From JADJPO01 sp046330955 (GTDB lineage Bacteria > Actinomycetota > Actinomycetes > Actinomycetales > Kineosporiaceae), in NCBI GenBank assembly GCA_046330955.1, contig JAXLRT010000001.1:248001-312000 (forward strand): 64,000 nt of DNA, read 5' to 3'. Below the pieces are notes generated by a model. The model worked only from the letters and a program-made list of their open reading frames with translations. It was not told the origin of the DNA and made no database searches. Both the position numbers and the translations under genes were made by a program. Numbering within the stretch: the stretch's first letter is position 1; every line of letters begins with the position of its first letter. This document shows positions 9,317 to 17,307 of the stretch, piece after piece.

Positions 9317-9532
9317 GGTCACTGCTCCTCACCACCGGACCGAGGCCCGATTACCGAAAGTGCTGTTCTGACCGCTCCAAGTTATGAATTACGCGATGTC
9401 ATGAACAGCTCACGGACGGCTACGCACTCGACCGGGTGAGCGGCGTGACCCGACCGGGCCAGCGCGTTCCCGATCGGAGCAACCGCCGGGGGTGGGTCGT
9501 CCAGGAGGCGGGTCCTCGGCCGGGGCGGATCC

Positions 9533-10459
9533 TCAGCGGGGCCGGTTCGACGGGGCGGCCGCCTGGGCCGCCGTACGCAGTGCCCGGATCATGCGCCGCA
9601 CGGCGGGCTGATCGGTCAACGACCGTCGGGTGACCAGCCAGATGTGGCGCGGCGGCGGTGATTGCTGCAGCCGACGCACCACCACCTGCTCCCGTACGGC
9701 GCCGAGGGCGAGCAGCGGCGCCAGCGCCACCCCGAGTCCTGCGGCGACATAGCCCTGGGTGACCGCGAACTCGTCCCCCTCGGCACTCACCCGCGGGGTG
9801 AACCCTGCGCGCCGGCACGCGATCACGGTCGCCTCACGCACATAGTCGGCCGCGCCCGTGGTGACCACCCAGTCGGCGTCGGACAGGGTGGACAGGTCGA
9901 TCGCGCGCCGGTTCGCCAGCGGATGGTCGTGCTGCAGCAACAGCCGGTACTCGTCGTCCAGCAGGTGGGTACGCACCAGATCGTCCTGCGGCTCGGCCCC
10001 CCGGGCGAACGGCTCGACCACGATCACCAGCTCGACCTCACCGGCCCGCAACCGGCGCAGGGCGCCGTCCGTCTCATCGACCAACGGCCGCACGTGCAGG
10101 CCCGGCATCACCCGACGCAGCTCGGCGATCGCCGGCGGCAGCAGCGACTCGCCGGCGGAGTGGAAGGAGACCACCCGCAACCGGCCGGTGCGCCCGGCGC
10201 GCAGGTCGGCCAGCTCGGCCTCGGCATCGGTCACGGCCCGCAGGATGCGTTCGGCGTGCTCGGCCAGCAGCAGCCCGGCCGCGGTCGGCCGGACGCCACG
10301 ACCCGCCTTCTCGTACAGCGGAGAGCCGGCCTCGCGCTCGAGCTGATCGAGTTGCTGGCTGACCGCCGAGACGGTGTAGCCGAGGGATGCCGCCGCGGCG
10401 GTGAGCGTGCCCTCGGCGATCACGGTGCGATGGACGGCGAGCAACCGGGTGGTGAGCAC
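9533..10459 (-). CDS. LysR-family transcriptional regulator
   Basis: A 308-aa LysR-type regulator. The N-terminal winged helix-turn-helix is clear (LTAAAASLGYTVSAVSQQL at about residues 17-35), followed by a linker helix and a periplasmic-binding-protein-like effector domain running to the C-terminus. The GTG at 10459 is chosen because the helix-turn-helix normally begins about 15 residues into the protein. The reading frame stays open further upstream, but that would overlap a divergent gene. No clear ribosome binding site is visible. It is divergent from two tandem microprotein genes 132 bp away, so those are its likely targets; the ligand is unknown. Confidence 0.9.
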   Translation of the reverse strand: MLTTRLLAVHRTVIAEGTLTAAAASLGYTVSAVSQQLDQLEREAGSPLYEKAGRGVRPTAAGLLLAEHAERILRAVTDAEAELADLRAGRTGRLRVVSFHSAGESLLPPAIAELRRVMPGLHVRPLVDETDGALRRLRAGEVELVIVVEPFARGAEPQDDLVRTHLLDDEYRLLLQHDHPLANRRAIDLSTLSDADWVVTTGAADYVREATVIACRRAGFTPRVSAEGDEFAVTQGYVAAGLGVALAPLLALGAVREQVVVRRLQQSPPPRHIWLVTRRSLTDQPAVRRMIRALRTAAQAAAPSNRPR

Positions 10460-10591
10460 CTGTCGATTGTTCAACAGAACTGAAGTGTCTTTCAATAACT
10501 CTCGCTGGATTCCAAACGATAAACAGCCGATGATAGAGGCATACCGACGGAGATTCCGGCGGGCGACGCACCACTGAGAAGGCGAACGGTC
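10460..10591. promoter_or_regulatory. divergent promoter region lysR / microproteins
   Basis: This 132-bp intergenic region is clearly less GC-rich than its surroundings. It contains TGTTCAACA near 10469 (TGTT/AACA arms) that could be part of a LysR T-N11-A site, and an AT-rich stretch around 10500-10540. The exact operator cannot be fixed by eye. Confidence 0.4.
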
Positions 10592-10726
10592 ATGTTGGTA
10601 CTGCTCCTGATCCTGCTGGCGATCTGTCTCCTGGCGCCCTGGCTCGGCCAGGACACCAGCGACGGCCACACCGAGGGCTCCCACCCGGCGCAGGGTTGGT
10701 ACCCCGCGCTGCCCACCCCCCACTGA
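10592..10726 (+). CDS. single-TM microprotein, copy 1
   Basis: A 44-aa peptide: one hydrophobic helix (residues 2-15), then APWLGQDTSD, a short polar spacer, and QGWYPALP at the end. The ATG is preceded by GAGAAGG 9 nt upstream. A close paralogue follows 50 bp downstream. Conservation of both the APWLGQDTSD and QGWYPALP blocks between the copies, with the spacer free to vary, shows that the peptide is coding and under selection. It probably sits in the membrane with the C-terminus exposed. Function unknown; the divergent LysR gene suggests regulated expression. Confidence 0.75.
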   Translation: MLVLLLILLAICLLAPWLGQDTSDGHTEGSHPAQGWYPALPTPH

Positions 10727-10776
10727 CGCATCGATCGATACCGGACGAAACAGCCATCTCTCGAGAGGCGACAGTC

Positions 10777-10917
10777 ATGCTCACCACATTGCTCCTGGCG
10801 TTGCTGGTGACCTGCCTCACGGCCCCCTGGCTGGGGCAGGACACCAGCGACGCCCGCGCCGAGCACGCCCGCCCGCAGCAGGGCTGGTACCCGGCGCTGC
10901 CCGACCGCCGCTCCTGA
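10777..10917 (+). CDS. single-TM microprotein, copy 2
   Basis: A 46-aa paralogue of the preceding peptide: hydrophobic helix with a Cys at the same place, identical APWLGQDTSD, variable spacer, identical QGWYPALP, then a basic end (DRRS). A good GAGAGG site lies 8 nt before the ATG. The two genes are likely co-transcribed. An in-frame upstream GTG (10696) would add 27 residues without membrane character and would overlap copy 1, so it is not used. Confidence 0.75.
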   Translation: MLTTLLLALLVTCLTAPWLGQDTSDARAEHARPQQGWYPALPDRRS

Positions 10918-10985
10918 CGCTCACCCCGAACGTCGGCCCGGAGCGCTCACACCACCAGCGCGTCGGCGGCGGACACCACCAGTCC

Positions 10986-11270
10986 TCACGGGTCGAACTC
11001 CAGCTGGTGTTGCGGCGGTAACTGGATCGGGGCGCCGTCGGGGACGCCGGCCAGTTCGCGCACCAGAGGATTGATCACCTCAGCGGTGGCGCGGTCGAAG
11101 TGCTCGCGGGACTGCCACACCTCCATCACCTGGAACCCCCGCTCCGTGGCCCGGCCGACGTGGATGATCAAGCCGTCCACGACGCCCCCCGTCCGGCGGA
11201 CGAGTTCACCGTGCAGGGCGTCGTACATCTCGATCGGCGCGTCGACATCGATGATGACTCCGAAGCTCAT
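10986..11270 (-). CDS. small dimeric alpha/beta-barrel (ABM-like) protein
   Basis: A 94-aa protein. The ATG at 11270 is preceded by a strong GGGAGGGCGAG sequence; the longer frame upstream overlaps the next gene and is rejected. The pattern of a beta strand (FGVIIDVDAP), helix (MYDALHGELVRR), two strands (GLIIHVGR, FQVMEVWQSREHFDRA) and a C-terminal helix fits the antibiotic-biosynthesis-monooxygenase-like ferredoxin fold. These proteins are often small stress or catabolic enzymes; no specific reaction can be assigned. It is read in the same direction as the methyltransferase gene 120 bp upstream. Confidence 0.7.
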   Translation of the reverse strand: MSFGVIIDVDAPIEMYDALHGELVRRTGGVVDGLIIHVGRATERGFQVMEVWQSREHFDRATAEVINPLVRELAGVPDGAPIQLPPQHQLEFDP

Positions 11271-11390
11271 CTCGCCCTCCCAGGGCCGCGACCGTTGGTT
11301 GGTTCTGCGCTCCCAGCGAGCCATCGAGGCGGTGGTCCCGCAAGCGCAGTCGCCCGCGACGTCGCCTCGGCCTCGATTCACCGCCCGGCG

Positions 11391-12197
11391 TCAGCTTCGA
11401 TCCGCACCGAGACGGCCCACGAGAACCGTGGCCTCCCGCTCGGCGTCGTGACGCACCTGCGCCGTCAGCCCCGCCCGGGTCGCCGCCCGCGTCAGGGCGG
11501 GCGCTTGCGAACGCGCGCCCTCGACCAGCAGGACGCCGTCGCGCGCCAGCCATCGGTCGGCACCGCGGATCACCCGGCGCGCGATCACCAAACCGTCGTC
11601 CCCGCCGTCCAGGGCGGTGAGCGGCTCGTGCACCCGGGCCTCGGTGGGCATCGTGGCCACCGCATCGGTCGGCACGTAGGGCGGCGAGCAGACGATCACA
11701 TCGACCCGACCGTGCAGGGCGGCTGCCAGCGGCCCGTAGAGATCCCCGACCAGCGCCTCGACCGTGGACTCGCCCTCGGTCCGCCCCGGCACATCGGCGA
11801 GGTTGTCGTGCGCCCAGGCCACGGCGACCGGGTCGACGTCCACCGCGTGGATCTCGATCGGCCCGACCCGCCGGGCCACGGCCGCCGCGATCGCCCCGGA
11901 CCCGCAACACAGGTCCACCACGACCGGACGCCGCGGGCCGCCGGGGTGCGTCAGGGCCTCGACGGCGAGCTCCACCAGCAGCTCGCTGCGCCGGCGGGGC
12001 ACGAAGACTCCCTCGCCCACCCGCACCCGCAGCCCGCCGAACCCGGCCCAGCCCACGAGATGCTCGATCGGGTGGCCCTGCTCGCGGCGGCGGATCAGGT
12101 CGTCGAGCCTGCTCCGGTCGATGGCACCGGCCGCCGTCACAGCCTCGAGCAGCAGGCTGGCCTCGTCCTCGGCGAACACGCAGCCGGCCGCGCGCAA
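11391..12197 (-). CDS. PrmC/HemK-like protein-(glutamine-N5) methyltransferase
   Basis: SAM-dependent methyltransferase related to the release-factor methylase PrmC. Visible motifs are VDLCCGSGAIA (SAM motif I) and SPPYVP where PrmC has NPPY. This change, and the overall pattern, fits the actinobacterial subgroup of PrmC-related enzymes with unknown substrate. The N-terminal helical region (RAAGCVFAEDEASLL) resembles the substrate-binding domain of this group. The start is doubtful: 12197 is a TTG without a ribosome binding site. The frame continues upstream, and a GAGGAGG sequence lies 5 nt before an ATC codon at 12251 with no ATG or GTG in between, so a rare AUC start giving 286 residues is possible. 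Confidence 0.85.
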   Translation of the reverse strand: MRAAGCVFAEDEASLLLEAVTAAGAIDRSRLDDLIRRREQGHPIEHLVGWAGFGGLRVRVGEGVFVPRRRSELLVELAVEALTHPGGPRRPVVVDLCCGSGAIAAAVARRVGPIEIHAVDVDPVAVAWAHDNLADVPGRTEGESTVEALVGDLYGPLAAALHGRVDVIVCSPPYVPTDAVATMPTEARVHEPLTALDGGDDGLVIARRVIRGADRWLARDGVLLVEGARSQAPALTRAATRAGLTAQVRHDAEREATVLVGRLGADRS

Positions 12198-12363
12198 CCG
12201 TGCGGTGACGTCGGCGTGCAGCGCCCCGGCGCGATCGTCGTGGTCGTCGATGGCTGCCCTCCTCGATGTCGCACCCTAGGTGGTCTGCTACCCAAACCGG
12301 GGTCAAGCAGACAGTCGACGAATCGGATCGGCGACGCCGATGCCAGATCACCGACCCGGCCGG

Positions 12364-12369
12364 TACGGT
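12364..12369 (+). promoter_or_regulatory. putative -10 box, leaderless YciI-like gene
   Basis: TACGGT is followed by 7 nt and then the ATG at 12377, without a ribosome binding site. Confidence 0.4.
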
Positions 12370-12376
12370 CCCGGCC

Positions 12377-12679
12377 ATGGAGTTCGCCATCTTCCTGCAG
12401 CGCATCGACGACCGGCCGCTGACCCACGAGGTGGTCAGTGCCCACGTCGCGGGCCTGCGGCACCTGGACGAGCAGGGGCGCCTGATCGCGGCCGGACCCC
12501 TGGCCGACGGCACCGGCGGGCTGGTGCTGGCCCACTTCGACTCCCAGGACGAGGCGGAGGCGTTCGCCCGCTCCGACGCCTTCGTGGCCCACGGCTACGA
12601 GAGCTTCGAGGTGCAGCCCTGGATGTGGGCGAACCGCGGCAACGGCTACCTGTTGCAGGACGGCGCCCCGCAGGGATGA
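12377..12679 (+). CDS. YCII-related domain protein
   Basis: A 100-aa protein of the YciI-like superfamily, a ferredoxin-like dimeric fold. It starts with a strand (MEFAIFLQR), a helix with a conserved His region (SAHVAGLRHLDEQGRLIAAGP), then FDSQDEAEAFARSDAF and a C-terminal strand containing EVQPWMW. Such proteins are putative small enzymes or ligand-binding proteins without a defined reaction. The ATG is chosen for the YciI-like N-terminus and the leaderless promoter pattern. psd follows on the same strand. Confidence 0.8.
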   Translation: MEFAIFLQRIDDRPLTHEVVSAHVAGLRHLDEQGRLIAAGPLADGTGGLVLAHFDSQDEAEAFARSDAFVAHGYESFEVQPWMWANRGNGYLLQDGAPQG

Positions 12680-12722
12680 TCCGATGACCCGGACCGGAGG
12701 ACACGGACCGGCTCCGGTGGGC

Positions 12723-12728
12723 TATAAA
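12723..12728 (+). promoter_or_regulatory. putative -10 box of psd
   Basis: TATAAA occurs in otherwise GC-rich sequence, 6 nt before a GTG in frame with psd. This suggests a leaderless psd transcript starting at 12735. Confidence 0.4.
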
Positions 12729-12734
12729 CGCGGG

Positions 12735-13454
12735 GTGGTCACCTCCGGTACGCGCGGTCCCGATACCCACCGGCTCGGCGTGGGCCGGTTCGGCGTCGAT
12801 CGCGACGGGCTGGTGACCGCGGCGGCCTTCGCGGTCCTGACCGGCGCGCTCGGCGTCCGAGGAGCCTCCCGCACGGCCCGCCTGGCCGCCGCCGTGGCGG
12901 GCGTGGCCCTGACCTTGTTCTTCCGTGACCCGAACCGTTCCCCCAGCGACGACCCGAGCTGGACGCCGGACCCGGACGAGGTGCTGGCGGCCTCCGACGG
13001 GCGGGTGCTCTCGGTCGAGGAGGTCGAGGACCCCCGGATCGGGCCGGGCCGCTGGTTGCGCATCGCCACCTTCCTGTCGGTGCTCGACGTCCACGTCAAC
13101 CGGGCGCCGATCAGCGGCGAGGTGGTCGCCGTCCGGCGGTATGGCGGCGGGTACGCGATGGCGCAGACCGAGGGCGCCGAGCACAACGTCGCGGCCTACC
13201 TGACCCTGGCCACCGACCACGGGCCGGTGATCGTGGCGCAACGCACCGGGCTCATCGCCCGACGGATCGTGGTGCGCACCCGAGTGGGCGACCGACTGCG
13301 CGCCGGTCAACGATTCGGACTCATCCGGTTCGGCTCGCGCACCGATGTGTACCTGCCGGCAGGGACGGCGCGCGCAGAAGTTTCCGTGGGCGCGCGCGTG
13401 ATCGGGGGGCGGACGCCGTTGGCCCGGTTCACGCCCTCCGACCTGCAGGAATGA
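12735..13454 (+). CDS. psd: phosphatidylserine decarboxylase (short type)
   Basis: Pyruvoyl-dependent enzyme converting phosphatidylserine to phosphatidylethanolamine at the membrane. The short form has one or two N-terminal hydrophobic segments, then FFRDPNRSP, VLAASDGRVLSVEEV, a conserved VLDVHVNRAP block and the self-cleavage region RFGSRTDVYLP, where the Ser of the GS pair would become the pyruvoyl group. I choose the GTG at 12735 (239 aa) because of the TATAAA box before it; an ATG at 12684 would add 17 residues but has no ribosome binding site. pssA follows after 252 bp, so the two steps of phosphatidylethanolamine synthesis are adjacent. Confidence 0.92.
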   Translation: MVTSGTRGPDTHRLGVGRFGVDRDGLVTAAAFAVLTGALGVRGASRTARLAAAVAGVALTLFFRDPNRSPSDDPSWTPDPDEVLAASDGRVLSVEEVEDPRIGPGRWLRIATFLSVLDVHVNRAPISGEVVAVRRYGGGYAMAQTEGAEHNVAAYLTLATDHGPVIVAQRTGLIARRIVVRTRVGDRLRAGQRFGLIRFGSRTDVYLPAGTARAEVSVGARVIGGRTPLARFTPSDLQE

Positions 13455-13706
13455 TCCCGACGTCGGGGTCGGCGGCGGTTGCTGCGATCGAAACCGACGA
13501 CGAGCGGCGGGCGCCGGTCGTTGTTCCGATCACCCTTGGTGTGGTGTGCTTTACGCGCCCCTGACCATCCATGGCTCGCCAACCCACACCGATGAGCCAC
13601 AGTTTCCGCTGGCGCTGGTCGGCCCGAATGCCGCTGGGGGCCGGTTCGTGCGACCACGCACGTCCCGGGCACGAGGCACGTACCGGCCTAGGAGGACAGC
13701 GAGACG

Positions 13707-14507
13707 ATGACGCCCGAATCCGCGACGGGTGGCAGATCCGCCCCGTTGACCCCCCATCTCACCACCACGCTGGACGACGCGCTCGCCGAGGCGCCGCTGG
13801 CCGCCGTCCCACCGCTCCTGCCCGGCCCCCGCACCCGGGGACGGCTGATCCGGTTCGGGTTGGTCAACATGCTGACCCTGTCGGGCCTGGCGCTGAGCAT
13901 CCTCGCGCTGAGCCTGGCGCTGGACGGGCGCACCTCGACCGCTGCGCTGGTGATGATCCTGGTCGCGGCCGGGGACGGCGCGGACGGCCTGCTGGCGCGC
14001 GCCTGGGGCGTCGCCACCCCGTTCGGCGGCCAGCTCGACTCGTTGTGCGACATGGCCACGTTCGGCGTGGTCTGCCCGCTGATCGTGGTGCAGGCCCACG
14101 GCGGCCTGGACACCCTGCTGCACGGCATGGTGGCCGGCGTCATCGCCATGGCGGTGGCCGCCGCGATCCGGTTGGCCCGCTTCGTGATCTCGCCCAAGAA
14201 GTCGAACTTCTTCGCCGGTATGCCGACCACGGCGACGGCCGTGCTGTTGTGCGGCTGGCTGCTGTGCTTCCCCGAGGCGGGGCAGCTGACCACCACGCTG
14301 CTGATGTGCCTGCTGGCGGTGCTGATGGTGACGGAGCTGCCCTACCCCAAGCTGGCTGCCGCTCCCCGTGCGCCGGGCTGGCTCATCGGGGTGGCATTGG
14401 TGCTGGGACTGCTGGGCGTGCTGGCACCGAACCTGATCATTCCCGCGCTGGGCATCGGGTACCTGCTGTTCGGCCCGGTGGTCTGGCTGGAGCGGCGCTA
14501 CTTCTAG
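13707..14507 (+). CDS. pssA: CDP-diacylglycerol--serine O-phosphatidyltransferase
   Basis: Membrane CDP-alcohol phosphatidyltransferase making phosphatidylserine from CDP-diacylglycerol and serine, the substrate of the neighbouring Psd. The 266-aa protein carries the family signature DG-x2-AR-x8-G-x3-D-x3-D (from DGLLAR to LDSLCD) after the first membrane segments, and about eight hydrophobic helices in all. ATG start with GGAGG 11 nt upstream. The 252-bp gap to psd holds a 12-bp palindrome (CCCGACGTCGGG at 13456-13467) and no other gene that I can see. Confidence 0.93.
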   Translation: MTPESATGGRSAPLTPHLTTTLDDALAEAPLAAVPPLLPGPRTRGRLIRFGLVNMLTLSGLALSILALSLALDGRTSTAALVMILVAAGDGADGLLARAWGVATPFGGQLDSLCDMATFGVVCPLIVVQAHGGLDTLLHGMVAGVIAMAVAAAIRLARFVISPKKSNFFAGMPTTATAVLLCGWLLCFPEAGQLTTTLLMCLLAVLMVTELPYPKLAAAPRAPGWLIGVALVLGLLGVLAPNLIIPALGIGYLLFGPVVWLERRYF

Positions 14508-14542
14508 GACGGCGGGTTCCAGGAATCGGGTAGGTCGGCGGC

Positions 14543-16354
14543 GTGTACGTCATCGGCGTGGACTTGGCCTGGGGCGAGAAGAGCCCCACCGGGCTGGCCG
14601 TCCTGGACGAGGCCGGACGGCTGCTGCACCTCGACGCCGTCCGCACCGACGAGCAACTCCTGGCCTCGCTCACGGCGTTCACCTCCGGCCCCGACGGGAC
14701 TCCCCCAGACCTGGTGGTGGCGCTCGACGCCCCGCTGATCGTGCGCAACCCCGTCGGGAATCGGCCGGCCGAGGCCGCGCTCAACCGGGATTTCTCACGA
14801 TTCGAGGCCGGTGCCCACCCGGTCAACACCGGCAAGCCGGAGTTTGCCGGTGTGCCTCGTGGCGCCCGGTTGTGCACGGTGCTCGGGCTGGACCTGGACC
14901 CTCGCTCTCAGCGCCCGCGCCGGGCCATCGAGGTCTATCCGCACGCCGCGACCATTGCCCTGTTCCGGCTCGGCCGCACGCTGAAGTACAAGAGCAAGCC
15001 CGGTCGCAGTCTGGCGACGTTGCGCACCGAGCTGCTCACCCTGATGCGGCTGCTGGAGGGCCTCGCGGAGGCCACACCCCCGCTGCTGCTCGACGAGCCG
15101 GACTCACCCTGGCCCGACGTGGTGAAGGCGGTCGAGGCCGCCGGCCGCAAGAGCGAACTACGCCGGGTGGAGGACCAGGTCGATGCCGTGATCTGCGCCT
15201 ACGTCGCCTTGCTGGCCGCCCGGTGCCCGGAGCGGCTGACGATCTACGGCGACGACGACAACGGCTGCATCGTCACTCCGACCCTACCGGCCGGCCTGGA
15301 GCCGGCCGGGTTGGCCGGCCGCGTCGCCGCCACCGCCGATCCGATCATGACCGACGAAGACGAGGCCATCAGGGCGGCGGTACGTGATTACGCGGTTCGG
15401 CACGACGACACCGCTCGTGCAGCAACAGGTTTCACCACCTTGGTGCAGGCGATCCTGGACGAGGCGGGGATCAACTACCTGAGCGTGACCGGCCGCGCCA
15501 AGAGTGTGGCGTCGTTCGCGGGCAAGGCCGCTCGGCGGCTGGACGGCGTGCCACAGTTCCCGGATCCGTTGCGGGACATCACGGATCAGATCGGCGTCCG
15601 CGTGATCACCTACGTGACGAGCGATGTCGCCGCCGTGGCCGACCTGCTCGCCGACCAGGTCGTCGTCACCGACGATCGCGACCTGGGCCACGAGACCGCC
15701 AGCGAGGGCCGGTTCGGGTATTCGAGCCGGCACCTCCTGGTTGCGCTGAACGGCACCCAGGAGTCCGATCCGGCACTCGACGCGTTGCGGGGGCGAGTGG
15801 CTGCGGTGCAGATCCGCACCGTGCTGCAGCATGCGTGGGCCGAGTTCGAACACGACATCCGCTACAAGGGAACGGTTCCCGACGAGCACGCCCGCGAGTT
15901 CGACCGCCGGTTCACCCTGGCGGCAGGCCTGCTCGAGCTCGCCGACCGGGAGTTCACGGCCATCCACGACCGGCTGCACGGCGGCCTCGTGACCGCCGTG
16001 ACCGCCGAGCCCGACATCTCCGTCGACCCGCGGATCGAGGCCCGTGAACTCGCGGCCTTCCTGGCTGGGCAATACCCCGACGCCGGGTGGTCACGCACCG
16101 ATCACTACGACTGGATCTCGGGGCTGCTGCTTGAGCTGGGTATCACCTCGCTGCCCGAGTTGAGCGAGACGCTGCGTGCGGTCAACCAGCTGGACCTGCC
16201 GGCTCGCATGGCCTACCGCTACCCACCGGGCGCAGTGCGGCGGCTGGACGACGCGCTGCTGGCCACCTTCGACGAGCGGTACCTCGGCCTGCACGGCAAT
16301 GCCCACCGGGTTGTCGCGCTGCGCGCCCGCCGGGACAAGTTGCTCCAGGCCTGA
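14543..16354 (+). CDS. DUF429 - RelA/SpoT synthetase fusion protein
   Basis: A 603-aa two-domain protein. Residues 1-250 are a complete DUF429 domain (RNase H-like fold), with acidic residues at the expected places: D7 (GVDLAWG), D62 (ALDAP), E130 (IEVYPHAA) and D214 (VEDQVDA). Residues 270-480 are a (p)ppGpp synthetase domain: RAKSVASFAGK at 318-328, the ITDQIGVRVITYV strand at 346-358, GYSSRH at 392-397 and the signature VQIRT...QHAWAEFEHD at 422-438. A helical C-terminal region of about 120 residues follows. There is no HD hydrolase domain, so any alarmone made would have to be removed elsewhere. An internal ATG at 15347 matches the start expected for a stand-alone synthetase, so this looks like two genes joined in frame. 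GTG start without a clear ribosome binding site. Confidence 0.85.
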   Translation: MYVIGVDLAWGEKSPTGLAVLDEAGRLLHLDAVRTDEQLLASLTAFTSGPDGTPPDLVVALDAPLIVRNPVGNRPAEAALNRDFSRFEAGAHPVNTGKPEFAGVPRGARLCTVLGLDLDPRSQRPRRAIEVYPHAATIALFRLGRTLKYKSKPGRSLATLRTELLTLMRLLEGLAEATPPLLLDEPDSPWPDVVKAVEAAGRKSELRRVEDQVDAVICAYVALLAARCPERLTIYGDDDNGCIVTPTLPAGLEPAGLAGRVAATADPIMTDEDEAIRAAVRDYAVRHDDTARAATGFTTLVQAILDEAGINYLSVTGRAKSVASFAGKAARRLDGVPQFPDPLRDITDQIGVRVITYVTSDVAAVADLLADQVVVTDDRDLGHETASEGRFGYSSRHLLVALNGTQESDPALDALRGRVAAVQIRTVLQHAWAEFEHDIRYKGTVPDEHAREFDRRFTLAAGLLELADREFTAIHDRLHGGLVTAVTAEPDISVDPRIEARELAAFLAGQYPDAGWSRTDHYDWISGLLLELGITSLPELSETLRAVNQLDLPARMAYRYPPGAVRRLDDALLATFDERYLGLHGNAHRVVALRARRDKLLQA

Positions 16355-16537
16355 ACGTGCCTTTCACCGTTATCCGCCGATCGGGCAGACAGCGCACTGG
16401 CTAGAGGCGTGCTCCGCCGCTGCGAGTTGAGCAGAAGGCCGCCGTTCTCACCGAATCCGAACCGTCCCGTGTGATGCCCGATGTCGATGCCGGCGGTCGC
16501 GCGGCCTCGGACTGCCGCACCGTAAGGCCAGGTGCAC

Positions 16538-16993
16538 TCACGGGCCTGGATCGATGGCGCCGAGCGCCGCGAGAGCAAGTGCTCGGCGAAACTCTGGAGT
16601 AGGACCCTGTGTCGACATGTCCGATCGTTGGACGACATCAATGATCGCATCGGCCACTCTCTGGATCAGAGCATCATCTGGCTCCAGCCCCAACACATCT
16701 CGGCGTTGAAGCGCGACCGAGCGATCCGTCATGCTCGGGAAGACATGCCCCAGTTCACCGATCTCCATGTGGCGATGGCCATGCACACACCGAGCGCCCT
16801 CCCCTCGGAACCCGTTGCGTTCGGTACACAAGGGATATCCGGCGAGAGCCGAGAGGATGAAGAACTCGATCTCGTCCACAGGGATGCGATCGCATCCGTC
16901 GTACTCGCTTCCGTACCCGTAGTGGCGGCTGATATCGGTTTCTCGACGAATGATGTCGACGACTTTCCTCAGAGATATCGGAACACTGGTCAT
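16538..16993 (-). CDS. hypothetical protein (151 aa)
   Basis: An open frame with plausible composition (acidic, amphipathic helices: ISLRKVVDIIRRET, DEIEFFILSALAG, ALIQRVADAIIDVVQR) and lower GC at third positions than the neighbours, typical of acquired DNA. Three cysteines and several histidines lie at about 34-75 (CTERNGF, ARCVHGHRH). No family recognised. Its ATG overlaps the stop of the frame upstream as ATGA, suggesting an operon read leftward from 17625. Confidence 0.55.
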   Translation of the reverse strand: MTSVPISLRKVVDIIRRETDISRHYGYGSEYDGCDRIPVDEIEFFILSALAGYPLCTERNGFRGEGARCVHGHRHMEIGELGHVFPSMTDRSVALQRRDVLGLEPDDALIQRVADAIIDVVQRSDMSTQGPTPEFRRALALAALGAIDPGP

Positions 16994-17280
16994 CTTTCAC
17001 CCCAGGCGGTCGAGGAATGCGAATGGGCGAAGAGTACAGCCCCGGCACCGGAGACGTGCGGGCCACGTGCGACGCGTTCGGGCCTCGTCACGAGTGGGCT
17101 GCACTGGATGAAAGGTCTTGCTCTCTCAACCGAATGACTCGAGGTCGTCGCGCGATACTTGACGCGCCGTCCATCGTCGGTCTGCACGGTAGGCAACTTC
17201 TCGATTCGTACCTTGTTTCTGCGCTTGATGTCGTCGCGGCGTGCCATGACCTGGCTGATAGAGGAACCCCTTGTAGTCAT
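16990..17280 (-). CDS. possible small basic hypothetical protein
   Basis: A 96-aa frame whose first 60 residues look protein-like (MARRDDIKRRNKVRIEKL, TVQTDDGRRVKYRATTSS), while the last third is of poor composition. A competing frame at 17126-17311 starts with an ATGA overlap with the upstream gene, so one real gene with a frameshift between these two frames is possible. Low confidence. Confidence 0.3.
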   Translation of the reverse strand: MTTRGSSISQVMARRDDIKRRNKVRIEKLPTVQTDDGRRVKYRATTSSHSVERARPFIQCSPLVTRPERVARGPHVSGAGAVLFAHSHSSTAWGER

Positions 17281-17307
17281 CCGCTTCTGCCGCGAGTCGG
17301 CCTCGTG

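Noticed and set aside
9110..9335. Upstream extension of the subtilase to 9335
   Set aside because: It would overlap the whole small secreted gene and place the signal peptide internally; the GTG at 9110 gives a proper signal peptide and a GTGA junction.
10460..10723. Long N-terminal extension of the LysR protein
   Set aside because: It runs antisense through microprotein copy 1 and the promoter region; LysR proteins start about 15 residues before the helix-turn-helix.
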